A stretch of DNA of 64,000 nt, taken from Chaetorhynchus papuensis. Lineage: Eukaryota > Chordata > Aves > Passeriformes > Rhipiduridae. The notes under the pieces were generated by a model. The model made no database searches. It saw only the letters and a program-made list of their open reading frames with translations, and had not been told where the DNA came from. This document shows, one piece after another, positions 63,608-64,000 of the stretch; within the stretch, counting starts at the first letter, position 1, and each line of letters begins with the position of its first letter. The stretch lies in the NCBI GenBank assembly GCA_013396525.1, contig VWYX01000660.1:307560-371559 (forward strand), in the 5' to 3' direction. Made by a program: the position numbers and the translations under genes.

Positions 63608-64000
63608 GTGAGGAGGCTGCACTGTCACTGTGCTTTGGGGCTGGAGCTGAGGGTTAATTCCTCTAAGAGCTGGTTCTGCACTGATTTCTGTTGGGTTTTG
63701 TCATCCTCACCACAGTCAGAACAGTTTTGCTCACAGCTTTTCTCTGCCGGAAGATGTTGGTTCTAGTCTGAAGGGAATTTTCTTAGGGGGATAAAGCAGA
63801 GAGAAAATCCAGTTCTCCTGAGCTTACCTGTGGTAAGAACATGAAAGCCTGTTGGGAATCTCAACGTAGGCATAGGTGTGGAAGCTGTTCACATGTTCCC
63901 TGGGCAAGTTCTGCCTTTGCAGAGCATCCTCTGAGTTTTGTGTGTCACGTGACAAGATTGGGAACGTGACTTCGTGTCTTTGTCTCCATGCCTTGAGCCT
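63608..64000 (+). other. Intron downstream of w82 (partial)
   Basis: Starts gtgagg; no exon or repeat identified in its 393 bp. Confidence 0.8.

Noticed and set aside
1..64000. tRNA, snoRNA or other small RNA genes in the introns
   Set aside because: I saw no convincing tRNA arms or paired C/D boxes by eye. This was not a model-based scan; Infernal/tRNAscan would decide.

Overview
The window is one long stretch of a single vertebrate protein-coding gene on the + strand: UBR4 (p600; pushover/calossin/BIG family), the giant UBR-box E3 ubiquitin ligase. I could place 82 consecutive coding exons (numbered w1-w82 here, 12,255 nt, 4,085 codons) between 531 and 63607. Each intron has a usable boundary (GT-AG, or GC-AG in two cases), codon phase closes at every junction, and the protein is collinear with mammalian UBR4 with no missing segment. 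About 650 N-terminal residues lie upstream of the window. About 450 C-terminal residues, including the hemi-RING/UZI catalytic end, lie downstream. I see no second gene, no tRNA or rRNA, no CRISPR, and nothing on the - strand except repeats.

The organism is almost certainly a bird: many truncated CR1 LINE copies in both orientations, compact introns (82 exons in 63 kb), and LTR-like repeats. A passerine is likely but is an inference from the repeats only.

Layout: 531-11772, N-terminal helical (armadillo-like) scaffold. 12372-13394, UBR box (N-degron recognition) and a Ser-rich linker. 13726-20918, helical segment, then a beta-propeller-like region and a jelly-roll-like region. 23391-31724, helical segment, acidic and Ser/Gly-rich disordered linkers and a candidate ubiquitin-interacting motif. 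33405-39571, helical scaffold with a Lys/Glu linker. 40259-44751, second beta-sandwich followed by a Cys-rich zinc-binding domain. 45317-63607, C-terminal helical scaffold leading to the E3 module.

The most unusual content is in the introns. Several minisatellites have grown across splice junctions and carry copies of the real splice sites: donor copies after w32 and w59, acceptor copies before w58, and an acceptor embedded in the last repeat unit before w26. The array after w59 repeats the last 26 nt of the exon five times and stays open in the exon's reading frame for more than 1.4 kb. Intron w34 holds a phase-matched candidate 33-nt microexon. Two introns use GC donors. Intron w58 contains a long imperfect hairpin. 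Two assembly gaps (46862-47721 and 60147-60492) fall inside repeats and do not appear to remove any exon.
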